Part shown: positions 47,358 to 58,572 of the stretch, piece after piece
How positions within the stretch are numbered: the first letter of the stretch is position 1
How the letters are laid out: every line of letters begins with the position of its first letter
Assembly: GCA_963573315.1 (NCBI GenBank)
Contig: OY752152.1
Coordinates: 682,001 to 746,000, forward strand
DNA length: 64,000 nucleotides
Source: Entomortierella parvispora
Taxonomy: Eukaryota > Mortierellomycota > Mortierellomycetes > Mortierellales > Mortierellaceae
Direction: 5' to 3'
Notes under the pieces: generated by a model
What the model saw: the letters and a program-made list of their open reading frames with translations, nothing else
Told to the model about the DNA's origin: nothing
Databases searched by the model: none
Translations under genes and position numbers: made by a program

Positions 47358-48254
47358 TTTTCCTTGCCTTTCCTTGCCTTTCCTTTCTTTTCCTTTCCTT
47401 TCCTATCTCCCTATCTCCCTTCCCGGCTCCATTCAGTCCGTATCAACTGAATAGCGAAGTCCATGCGATGTTCCCGCCTTCCTGCTGCTGAGCACTTTGC
47501 GGTCTTGGCAGAAAAGACACTCTCTTCTCTGCTTTTCTGCTTTTCTCTTCTCTTCTCCTCACCCCTTCACTCCCCTCTTCAACCACCATCCTCATCCACC
47601 ACCCTTTCTTCCTTGCACGCTGCTCTCTCGACCACAGCAGAAGACCCTCTTCCAACTCATATCTTCGCTTCGTCGTTGTTGAACATCTACTCTCACTGAC
47701 TTTTTCTTTGCTTTTTTCTCGCTTTCTCACACTCTTGCCTTCCACCCAGTTTTTCTCAAGTCTCTTTCACTCTGTCTTTTATGATCAAAAAGTCAAGGCT
47801 GACCTCCTTACTCTCTTCTTTGTCTTTGGTCTTAATAGATCAGGATCAGGAGGGCGTCATAGTTGTTTTTATTAAATAAAAGATGTTCTGTGTTTCTGAC
47901 CTTTCTTTTGCTTTTCTCTCTTAATAGGACAAGATCAGGATCAGGATCAGGATCAGGAGGGTGTCTATAGGTGTTTTTATTAAATAAAAGATGTTCTTTC
48001 TTTTTTTCTAGGGCCGCGGTCGGGGTCAGGACTCCGGATTCAGGACGGTAAGTTTTCCCTTCTTTCTTTTTCACTTCATTTCTTCTTCTCCTTCTTCTCC
48101 TTGGCAAGAGTGTGCCTAGAGATAGGTCCCCCTGGAACGGTACCAAACGACAAGACCACAAGTCATCGCAGCCATAGCCCAGTAGCCCTGTATCTTGTAT
48201 TCTTGTATTAAAGGATGATCAAACAGAACAATCTTTCATTTTACATGGATCAAA
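47358..48254 (-). repeat. Right arm of a long inverted repeat
   Basis: Reverse complement of the left arm. Read outward (+ strand) it contains a stretch with splice-like borders: a T-rich tract ending CTAG at about 48012, then a GC-rich segment GGCCGCGGTCGGGGTCAGG and onward, then ACGGTAAGT at about 48047. The same would be present on the minus strand of the left arm. Confidence 0.9.
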
Positions 48255-48628
48255 CGACATGCAAACAAAAGAAAAATGGGCAAAAAAATGGAAAAGACAA
48301 CAATCTGGTTTCTGTATATGGGGGTCGACCCCTGTACCATCTGGAAGGTTGTCTGTGGATCTGATTGCCTTATTCTCAGAAATCCAGCACCTCGCTGTGA
48401 TTTTGTCCGCTCGCCTACTAGAACAGTCGCGAATACAAAACAACACACGGGCCACCTGAACACTTCGCCCAATGTGATATGAGAGCAGTAAACCCTACTT
48501 CAGTAGCAGCGGCCATAACCTTGAGTCAGTCATCAGCAGTGGCTCTTACAGGCGCAGGGTGCATGGTTCTCTATTAATATCTAATCTATGCGTTTATCTA
48601 TGTATACAAGCAACCCTTTGTGTCACTG
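48255..48628. other. Flank between inverted repeat and LtrA-like gene
   Basis: No gene or recognisable repeat. It would include the 3' UTR of the LtrA-like transcript. Confidence 0.45.
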
Positions 48629-51600
48629 CTATCTCGAAGACGGTGTTGGTGGCGTGAACAAGGATGGCAGACTCGACATGGCTCCTCCCCTTCCAGAAAT
48701 AGATATATGACCGCCACCACTGCTGCTTATTGTCGCTGTAGTTGCAGAACTTCCAGTTCCTGGTCGCTTGAGCGATACGGAACTTCGTTGCACGTTTGCT
48801 GTCAGGCTGCTGCTTCCATTGCTTCGGATCCTCGAGAGAGGTACCATACTGGAGACGGCCCCTGCCGGTCCGCGTTCTGCAACATTCAGCGACATTTGTC
48901 GCCCTGCAGCTGGTCCATGTCCACTGCCTCCACTGCCTCCAAAGGTCGACTCCCTCTTCTTGATCTCAGCCAGGGCTTGGACCAAGTTCCCATAAGCACC
49001 TGAAGATCCCAAAGAATTAGCGTTTACGTGCATGTTGTAAAGCTCCTGTTGTTGTTGCTGACTCAGGCTGGGTGCCTGTTGTTGGAGGGAAAGCTGTTGT
49101 TGTTGCATAGCTTGCGGTGGGAAGTACGAGGTTGCTTTGCGCTGAGGTGGACCTGCGCGGGCATGGACCAAATTTGAGGGACTCACAAGACTTACAGCAC
49201 TTGTATTACCATGCCCCCGTCCTCCATGACCATCCAAAGTGGAGTTCAAATCGACGACCGATCCTGCCAATGACGTCGCTCGGGATGTGCCTCTGGAACG
49301 ACCACCGAGTGGGGAAGGCAAAAAGCTCCCCAGGTCAATACTGGACCGGGCGCTTCTCGCCCAAGCCTCCAAGTCATTCACAAATCCATAGGCACCGAAA
49401 TAAATCACGGCCAGATCTACCGCAACCTGCAACACACAAAAAAAGGCCATGGATCCCAGCAATGCGAAAGGAGTCATCTTCTCTGAAGGGACAGCCAATA
49501 AACAGAGGATGAAAATGGCGTTCAAGAAGCGAGAGAGATAGACAATCTTTTGAAACCTGTCATAGGATCTCAGGTTAATCCATTTCAGCAACGAATTGCA
49601 CAAAAAGACCAACGAGCAGACCACGAGAAAGTATTGCTTCGTCAAGTTGTAATCCGTTGGTCTTGTTAGAGCGCCTCCAGCTCCAGAAGAAGCTGCAATG
49701 CTGAGAGATCGTTTTCCAAACGGGATATCGAACCCCATAGCAAACTTTTGGCTGAAATACACAGGGGGCGGTATAGATCCGTAAAGAAGACTGTGGGCTG
49801 CTATATCGGGACTATCGGTGGCATCCGTGATATGGTGCTCTTCCTTGTAGAGGCGAATCAAATCCAGAGCTCCTGTTCCGAATAAAACAATGCAGAGATG
49901 CAGAGGGAGGTGCAAATAAGCCCAGAGTTGGGAGAGGGTGGTGGTTTTGTGAAAGATCTGAATACAGGCGAAAGGAGACGGCGAGTAAGCAACTGCAGTC
50001 AAAGTGAAATGTATCAGCTAATGACTATTTTGGTTTAAAAAAAACTCACATCCTCTGAAAAATCGTCAAAGTAAAGCCACCAGAGAGCGTAAAGGATCAC
50101 CGTCGTGAAAAAAAACAGGAGCAAATACATGTCCTGACCGGACACCCAAGCACTTGCGCCTGAACTGAGTCCAACCAATCCGATAATGTTCTACAAGCAG
50201 AATTCAGAGAAATAATCAGTCATCGTCCTAGCTAACAGAAACTCGATCGGCACTTGAAAAATGGCACGCCATACCTCGCCCAGGACAATGATCGTGAACA
50301 GAGCAAACCGTTCTGGCAAGTGACTTCCTGCAAAAGTCACTGAAGTTCTTCGTCCAAAGGAAATCAAAACGGCCACTTCGATCACAATGGTTGAAAACCA
50401 CATTACGTAGCGCCATGGAACATTGTGAACAAGGATCGAGAGCCCCCAGATAAGCATCGCCAGCAGGTTACTTCCTATCTGCAGCCACAAAGGTGTCAAG
50501 GACTTTTTGGACCGGTTCCGTCTTGCCCAGAACAAAACTAATACAAAGGGCTGTGTATCAGTGAACGTGATCAAGGTAAAAAAAATCCAGGGGAATAAAG
50601 AACTCACAACATTTTTTCTTTACCGTTGCCATATTCTATCACGAGGACCGCTTTGAGAACAATATAACTGATGATAAATCCTTTCGAGGTCTTGTCAAGG
50701 TGATCGGACGAGAATGCTCCGAAGGAGATTAGAGCGCAAAATTCGACCAGTTTCCATACTTTTGTAAAAAGGTCATCCATGTCATATCTTGCCGCCCAAA
50801 ATGTTTGACCTGCCCACTGAGAGAAAATTATGGAGGCTGTCGTCAGATTTCAAGCGAGCAAAGAGGCGATTGTGAGGCAGTGCAAGAGAATACTTACAGT
50901 CCACCACATGATAACGAACCACCCGATATAATGGGCCAATGCAGCTTAAAAAGCAACATGAAACAGGAGATTTGTGAGTACAGAAACGATTATGAAAAAA
51001 ACTGCTGATCCTATGGAATGCACGGATACTTACTACTTCCAGTGATAGGATGGTTGTGGGTGAAGTCAGTCAGGTTTGCCACGAATAGCAAGTCGTAAAA
51101 CAACTCTAATCAACCAAACATGTCAGCAAAGCTACCTCCAGAACATGTCCATATAACTCATATGTGTCGTTCCTACCTAGCCAACTTGCTTTTGGCTCTT
51201 CAACAGGCATGGTCGATAGATCTGTGGTGGGTCGTCTATAGCGCTTTTTCCTGCGCCTGCTCTTCTTCTCATGATGAGACGATATTGATTCTCTCCTAAC
51301 AACAGCAATCGACTCTCCATTCAGGATTTGATCATCTTGAGCAAACGTAACTCCCGGTGCTAAGAACGAGACAACGGTGGGAAAGTTAATACGCGGCTCA
51401 TTGAGTCAAAGAGGCTAACATCCCAACAGCTGGAGAACGTACAGTCTGGTGTGTTGTCAGTAAAAATGATTTGCACATCATAGTCTCGAGGCAACTTTTC
51501 AAAGTACTGTGCCAGCTCCTCTTTTGTTTGGATTCCTTCCACGTCGATGCGCTCTTTTGTTGTCAGTTCGAGCTCATTCGCCAAGGTGGCCAGATTGCGT

Positions 51601-52751
51601 GCACTCAGGGGACAGATAGGCTCACTGTCTGCGTCCTCCTGCAGGTGAATTTCTAGATATTTCCAAAGAGAACCCAAAAGGCGATTAGAAAGTTGTCAGA
51701 GATACGAGTGGCCAAGCGGACATCGATAGACATGCACCCTAGGAATAGCGCAGCCTCTTCTTACCGAAATGCACGCGCACCTCTGGCTCGTCGTCCGAAG
51801 AGGCGGATTCAGAGTCAGACAAGACCCTGGATGAAAGGAGGGACAGAGAAAACGCCACCAAAATTAGAACAAACTCTGTTGAAGGGGCAGGGGCATTTGG
51901 TCAGGTACAGCACTTACTTTGTCAGGGGATCCCTAGGGACTCCGTCTGGGATACCAGCGGCAAGAGCCTTGGCAGCCTCATGGACTTTCTCTTGACCATA
52001 AGGGGGTGGGATAATCATCTTGGATGGCTGCTCTCTCATCTTGAACTGGGTCATGCTCGGTCGTGACCGGGGCATGATTGGCCGAGCTGCAGCCATAGTC
52101 GAGGCTGTGGCTGTTGTGGTGTTTGTTCCTCCTTCCACAAACGTTGCCTGTCTATGGACGCCACGAATAAGTTTTTCACTCTTCAGTAAAGAAATCTCCA
52201 CTTATATTGCCACCTTGGTGACAGAATAAGTCTGCAAGTGGCACGTACCTGTCTCTATGGGATTGACTTCGCTCAAAGGCTTTTCTGCGTAGGGACTGAA
52301 GGTTTGAACCCATACCCTCTGCAAAGGTCTGACTAACTTGAATACCCGTCTTCAATGGCTCTAGCATCCTGGAGAGGGATCTATTAGGAGGTCGGGCGCC
52401 CTGGGCCCCGTGTTCTGATCCCCCTTCCATGCCTCGCTCGCTGATAACGGTTCTTGATTCGACTTCTCGTTGAGGAGCATTATTTGCCGTGGTATTGGTA
52501 GTGCTGGTATCTTGTTCGGTAATAAAGGTGGAATGAAAAGAAGAGGGTGATTGAGAGAAGACTTCTTGCTGTTGAAGTGGAGAGTTTGAGAGAGGAGTGC
52601 TTAGTGGGATTGAGATTCGACTTGGTCGAGAACTCGCATGTGCATTGGAATTAGACAAGGGAGGATGAGCTGGATGGGATGAGCTAGATGGCTGCCCCTG
52701 GACGTCCGCTTGCATGTCCTTTTGAGGGGATGAGGGTGGCGGGGAGGCCAT
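48629..52751 (-). CDS. LtrA-family (low temperature requirement A) membrane protein
   Basis: Eleven exons fit: 52751-52249, 52151-51918, 51826-51765, 51652-51443, 51359-51177, 51105-51034, 50944-50898, 50816-50624, 50537-50275, 50190-50050 and 50017-48629, giving about 1098 residues. The first 400 are disordered (S/P/Q/T-rich, a KKSRRRRKKRYRRP basic cluster). The LtrA region starts with ELFYDLLFVANLTDFTHNHP and continues through ALAHYIGWFVIMWW, ERFALFTIIVLGENIIGLV, ALWWLYFDDFSED and LWAYLHLPLHL, with about ten membrane segments. The last 250 residues are a Q/S/G-rich cytosolic tail. The family's function is poorly known. Phase is kept at every junction, but the last intron (50049-50018) is only 32 bases and may be misplaced. 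Confidence 0.83.
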
Positions 52752-54096
52752 GGGATGGGATGCAAGAGTGGTGGATGAATGAATGCGAATGAGAAGAAGG
52801 AACTGCAAAAAATATCCCTTCTGATCCCTTCTGGCGTCCAATTGCTCTCAACCATCAGCAAAATGCCCGTTCTTTGTTCCTCGGTATCTCTCTTTTCCTC
52901 CTTTTCCATTTTCATGATCCTCTCTCTCTGTTCCCGCTCCCGCTCCTTCATTAAACCCGAGACCAGAGGTACCCATTTTTTTATGTTTAGTGACTTGGTC
53001 CTACTTCCCCAACGGTCCGATCGTCTGTTTGCACCAGATCGATGGCTTGAATTTAGGCATGCCCAGTCCCTTTTTAGTGCTTCGAATGCAAATGTACACG
53101 CCCATCCTGCCTGTTGAGGTACACGTACACCAAACCGTCTTTTGTTTATTATCCCTTACACCGTCAGCTGGGCAAATTTGCCAGGTGCTTTTGGTTTTGC
53201 AATTGTGAAGGTTGACACAAACTCCTTGAGACAACGACAAAAGGGTCGAGGAGGAGGGCGAAGTTGAATTGGACTCAAGAGCCAATGGCTGCAACCAAGG
53301 ACTAGAAAGGCAAAAGTATTAAAGCTTCAGTACCGTCCAATTCGAACCGTTGAACACTTATCAAGGGTTGCCTTGCCAGATATCTTGGACAGCCTGATCG
53401 CAGCACCAGTTACGGCCACTTGCCTTTTTTTATCTGATGACATATTTGGTGCCATTGCCGGCAATACGAACATCGAAGCAGTTGACAAGAGTGCTGACTC
53501 TGTCGGCCATACTTGAAAGTCCATCACAAGGGATGGGCTCGTCATCTGGCTTGCGCTTGCGATCTGTATTCGACTTTAGATATCAAGTCAAACAAGCATG
53601 CTAGAACTGTCGCGTCTCGAGTTTCGCGAAGAAATACCATCTCTTGGTGATCTCCCACCATATAATCGTAGAGCACGAAAGGTGATAGCGATGAGCGGTA
53701 TTTCCTACTGAGCTGGATTTGTTGTGGATTGTGTTTTCAGAGGACAGGCAGTTCGGTTCCATCAGTTGGACCACGCGCAAGGAACTGATAAAAAGAGTGT
53801 ACGGGGAAAGCAGCATTGGTCATTCGTACGCTTTCACTTTCCATTGTTTTGATCCTCCTTTCAAATCATCAACAGCTCCATCTTCTCCAACCCACATACA
53901 CACACACATACACACACATACACACACATACACACCCCATTACCCATCTTTACTGCACCCTCATTCACCCTTTCGTGGACACAAGCCTGTATGCTTTTCG
54001 TTGCATTTCGCTACCGTCTGGACCCTGCCAGTGCTAGACAAGCAAAAGTAATGACACTAACTTTCTTCTTTAAACACAACAATGGCATAGATTACC
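52752..54096. other. Divergent intergenic region
   Basis: It holds the leader of the LtrA-like gene, a CACACATA microsatellite at 53898-53935, and a coding-like fragment on the minus strand (listed separately). No promoter element stands out before 54097. Confidence 0.45.
53470..53737 (-). pseudogene. Coding-like fragment of unknown family
   Basis: Two segments read well as protein on the minus strand: RSSLSPFVLYDYMVGDHQEM and onward through VFLRETRDATVLACLFDLIS (about 53700-53550), then DDEPIPCDGLSSMADRVSTL and NCFDVRIAGNGTKYVIR ending in TAA (about 53545-53470). They are in different frames, and an intron near 53570 with ATACAG as acceptor or a frameshift could connect them. No start codon is obvious upstream. 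It may be the 3' end of a dead gene or a short live gene. I do not recognise it. Confidence 0.3.
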
Positions 54097-57000
54097 ATGG
54101 GGATCCAGGGCCTTGCAGCAAGGATCAAATCGACCGATGGAGTTGAGGAGGACCTACGAGGATTCACCTGTCATGTGGACTGCGCCTCCATGTTTTTCGG
54201 AATAATTCACAGTCATGGTTTTCACCTGGATGTGGCGTTCGCAGCCAAAAATGCTCGGCGTCAGGTAGCTTCGCCCACTGTCCCAACGAGCGCGTCCACA
54301 CCACCGTCAACAACCATTCCGAAGCGACCAGGAGCAGATGAGGCCACTCTGCATCCAAAACGCGCCCGGGTGGATCCTTCAAGCCAAGGCACCCCTTATG
54401 GCATTGTGGCAACGATGCAGGATATGCTGGCAGAACAACCATCCCAGATTCGTTTTAACCAAGACAGGTCTCTGGAAGCAAACGATGCTGATGAAAGGAG
54501 CGTTGTACGTATATCTGCTCTTCATAAAGAGAGTCTGATCATTACAACAAGAGTCATGCCTTTTCGATTAGAATACTAACCGTTTCACTCGCACTGCTTT
54601 TTAGGATTATCGATCCTTGGGGAAGACAATCGATCGAATCCTTGTATCCTACTTGAGCAAGGATCATACAACACTTCACTTTGACGGCTCCCGCTCCCTG
54701 GAGAAGGAACTAGCTCACAGAAAACGCGACCAAACCTTGGAGACGCGAGTAGGCAAGCTAGAGAAAGACTATGACGAGGGCAGGATCGGGAATACTACCC
54801 AGCTATACAAGAGAGTGAAGGCTTCGTACCGAGTTCCCGCGAGCGCAATCAAGGATATCATCACACAGCTCCATGAAAGCGGATGGAAAATATGCCAGTG
54901 TACCCACCAGAGTGACACATGCATTGCAAACCGCGTGACGAATGCCCAACCACCAGATAATGTCAGGATCATTACCAAAGATTCTGACTTTATGGCATAC
55001 GAGTCGGTGACTACAATCACGATGCCCGTTGGTCGGCCCTTGACTTGGACCACTTTCAGCAAGCAGGCACTATTGGACGAACTCGAACTCCAAACTCCGG
55101 CGCATCTCGTACTCGTTTCTGTCTTGACGACCAACGACTATACCGCAGGCATGCCACTCTACCAACTGGCATCGAACGTGACCAAGGTTAAACAGGTTGT
55201 GACGGGGAGCTCTGACATTGTCAGCAAAGATGACCAGGCAAAATGGATTTACCAGAAAATCGAAGAGTACGTCCATGCCATACATCAGACTGCGGAGAAG
55301 TCAAAGGAGGCAGCTATCGCGAGTTGCCAGAAACGTCTGAAGAGAATCGCCAACCCTTCCCCGGTAAAGGCCCACCAGAAGGATCTTCGACGAATAGCCA
55401 GTGCCGACAAGCAGCTGAGCGTGTTAGCCAACAGCTTTGACAATGCAGTGCGGGCATTTGTTCACTGTGAGGAGACAGCCCTAAATGCAGATGGAACCAG
55501 TCCAACGCTGGACATTCACCAGCGCCTTTTGTCCATAGTCAACAAAGTGGAACTCAAAAAAGCGAAGCGAAGTTGGAGCCGTTTTGCCCTTGGCCTTGCA
55601 AAACCACCACATACGGAGCCGCCATTGGCACCACCAGCACCAATAGCCGAATCGGGCCCCATAGCACCCTCAACAGACGTGGCATACTCTTCGACGTCCG
55701 TCCAGCCTGTCCCTGACCCGAGCCGTGCACAGAAAAGGGAGCAGAAACGACAAAGGAAGACGGCCCGGAGGACGCAGGAAAGAAGAAAGAAGAAGTGGGA
55801 GAAATCAAGGTTCGTATCTTTTTGGGAACTAAAAGACAAAGTTGCATCAACTCCAACGTTCTCACATATCGTTCATGTACCTCTTTAGATTTCGATCTCG
55901 GACCGACCTGAATGATCGATATCTTCCCCAAACAGTTACGCTGAAGATTGCAAGTCCCATAGACGACGTTGAGCTTGCGAACCTGACGCCTTCGACGCCC
56001 AAAAAACCAAAACCGCGTAAACCAACTGCCAAGTCCGATCAGCCACCGACTTCCCCAGTGAAAAAGACACGCAAGAAGGAGCTCCCTATTCCCACATCAC
56101 CGACAGCGGGTCCAAAGGCTCTTAAAAAATCCTTCAAATCTGCTTTTGCAACCGTTACTCTGACCACGGGTTCTCTTCATGGGTGTCTCTTGCGTGCCAC
56201 AAATCTCTCCAGAGAAGAGAGCACTCTAGTAATCCAGCGTCTAGATCAGGCTGTCTCCATCACCAACAGTGCCAAGCATTATGTACTGAAGATGATGGAG
56301 ATGAGGATTTTGCGGCACCTGATTGACAGCACAGGGGACGAGTTTCTGGAAAATGTCCTGGATTCAAAGTCTGACTGGCTAGAAAGATTCGTGCAGAATC
56401 TTTTATCGTTTGTCATGCGAGGCTCTTCTGACATGAAAAGTGGTCGCCGTCCTGTTAAGGAACAATCCAAGGATGCAGTGGCTGAAGCACAAAGTACCTT
56501 TGACAAATTCAAGGAGCTCCACCCAGAGTTCGAGGCATTAAACCCGTCCAACCTACCCCTGAGCAATGTCATTGCTGAGCTGACACCAAGAATCGGTCTA
56601 GCAATCAAGCTGCATTATCGCAAATTGCCCACCACTCTCTGCAACAAGGTACTGAGCGAAGCGGTTTTTGAAAATTGGATCAGTGCATTCTAAAAAAATT
56701 GATTCTAATTGAAGAATACTCTTGCGTGCTGCAGTTGACAAAGTTATCTTTAGACTGCACTGAGCTTATGGGGGTAGTGGATGACGAAAAGGAATCAGAT
56801 GTTGCCATCAACGACGCCATCAACGAAGCCGAACTGTCCGCAGATGACGAAGAGTCCGACGACGACCCAAGGAAAGCATCCCAAAAGATGACGTTTAAGA
56901 AGGGCCACTTGAGACTTTGCTGGCGTTATTTGCTGCAGATACCGACATCCGTAAAACAGCCAAAGTTTTGTATCCAAGCAGGGATGACAGACTCTTTCAT

Positions 57001-57771
57001 TGACCTGAATGAGGAGGCTCTGGTGGCATTACTGTGGGGGGAAACGGCAGGACGAGTGAGCGACATCTTGACGACCACCGTCTGCAATCGACAACGTGCC
57101 ACTCACCTCCAGAAAAACTCCTACGGAAATGTCATTAAACAGTTGTTTGTCGGAGACCGGTCCAGTATCAAGGCTGCCAAGAAAAAACAGACACCGTACG
57201 GGAAGAAAATAACCTCTATGGACGAGCGGAGCAACGCCTTTCCAGACTTGTACGGTCAGCTGGCGCTGGAACAATACAACAAGAGACGGATTAACCACTA
57301 CCGGAGACTGCACAACAACTTCCTATTCAAGACAGGAGGGTTCTTTTTGTACTGGGCAACGGCAAATTCAAAACAGGATTCAACTTGACGTCTCTCCACA
57401 CCACTTTCCTAAGGCGTCTTTTCCAAAAGGTAAAAACACACATGATCTTGGTAGTATCCACGCGCTCTCTCTCTCAATGATTATATATTTTCCGTCGCTC
57501 ATGATAGGTGCAGGCATTGGGCTACAAGGCCGTCATTGGCGACGAATACCTATCATCGACAATGTGTCCCACGTGCATAGGCAAGAACGTCGCGACACGC
57601 CTTGCAAAACCCTCCATGAGGACGTGTGCATGCACGCAGTGTGGCCGATGGATCCACAGAGACTGTGTGGGAGCACACAACATTGCGATAATCGGAGAGC
57701 GATATGTCCAGCAGCAAGACCGACCCCCACAGCTCGCGCGACCCCCACCTTCTTCCCTCCAACCTCTATAA
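54097..57771 (+). CDS. XPG/FEN1-like nuclease domain fused to a Fanzor/TnpB-like C-terminus (frame broken in exon 4)
   Basis: Five exons, 54097-54504, 54605-55809, 55889-56648, 56735-57429 and 57508-57771, would give about 1110 residues. The N-terminal 330 residues follow XPG/FEN1 nucleases: MGIQGLAARI, D28 in HVDCAS, D163 in LHFDGSRS, the pair D262/D264 in TKDSDFMAYESV and D314 in NDYTAGMPL; the two central glutamates are not clear. A basic linker (RAQKREQKRQRKTARRTQER) follows. The C-terminal part resembles Fanzor/TnpB: VLGNGKFKTGFNLTSLHTTF, RuvC-II E in GDEYLSSTMCPTC, then TCACTQCGRWIHRDCVGAHN with the zinc-ribbon cysteines and RuvC-III D. I see no DPG-type RuvC-I motif. Exon 4 is 695 bases, one short of keeping frame; the change lies near 57300-57337. 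TnpB-type proteins are RNA-guided DNA nucleases; activity of this copy is doubtful. Confidence 0.75.
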
Positions 57772-57830
57772 TTTGAACTTATAGTTATTTTTATCTCGTC
57801 TGGATAACGGACTAAGAGATAGACAAGGTC

Positions 57831-58572
57831 TCACATCCATTGCATCTGCCTAGAATTCGCTTGCAACCCCAACAGGGTCCCAGAGACGTACCGGACCTCG
57901 AACCTCGCCTCGTTTTCATCCACTAGAGTATTAAACAATGTGAGCGAACTCCACAGTTGATTCAAATCCGAGGCATGACAACGCAAGACTGCCGATGCCG
58001 CGGTTGTTGCCACATGGGTGCATTTGACAGTGGCCGTTTTTCGCTGTGCTGAGGCTACGGTTGCTGTTGTCTGTGATGAGGACAAAGATCCGGCGGCTGT
58101 CTCGGAGGGTATACTACTACTCTGAATCGAAGGAGGAGAAATCGAGGAGGCGAGTCTGTTGTAAGGGTCCTGAGTAGCATCTGTCCAGTATCCAAGGATG
58201 TCAATGTTGATTCCTCCACCCATCGTGGCACCAAAGAGATCCTGAACAGCACTAGACAGCATCCTCCTGAAGGTCATGATCGAAAGCTCGTATTTTGAAG
58301 ATGTTTTTGAGTTTGTTGAGTGTCCGTCATGTTGAGATTCCATCTCACTGATATTGTAAACAAGTGATGAGAAAATATAAAAATTAGATACCGGCGACAA
58401 CTCCCTCCCTACAACAATCCTCAAGGACAAATGCGGATCAAAAAGGCACTCCTGGGACTGGGACATACACTGTCAAGTAGATGTAGTAGGACTCGGTGGT
58501 CTCGGAGAACCGAGTCAACTTGAGAGGCGTGGCTAGTTTGTGGGCAGAGGCGGTATCAATCTCCATGTCCAT
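57831..58572 (-). CDS. RPP14: Ribonuclease P/MRP protein subunit RPP14-like
   Basis: RPP14 is a protein subunit of nuclear RNase P, which matures tRNA 5' ends. Exons 58572-58471 and 58343-57831 give 204 residues. Matching blocks are TFRRMLSSAVQDLFGA with INIDILGYWTD, and SAVLRCHASDLNQLWSSLTL followed by YVSGTLLGLQANSRQMQ, both close to human RPP14 (LISAVKDLFGEV, LPLDIL, SAILRICSSGLVKLWSSLTL). Exon 1 supplies ESYYIYLT, matching the EYHYMKV start. Between the blocks is a serine-rich insert of about 60 residues, which explains the length above the human 124. The second exon begins at an ATG after GTGAG, a weak acceptor. The gene converges with the XPG-Fanzor gene, 59 bases apart. Confidence 0.82.

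Noticed and set aside
45757-48254. The inverted repeat as the ends of a DNA transposon
   Set aside because: No transposase lies in the spacer and no flanking target duplication was seen, so I list it only as an inverted repeat.
53898-53935. CACACATA tandem repeat as a regulatory element
   Set aside because: It is an ordinary microsatellite and nothing ties it to the downstream gene.
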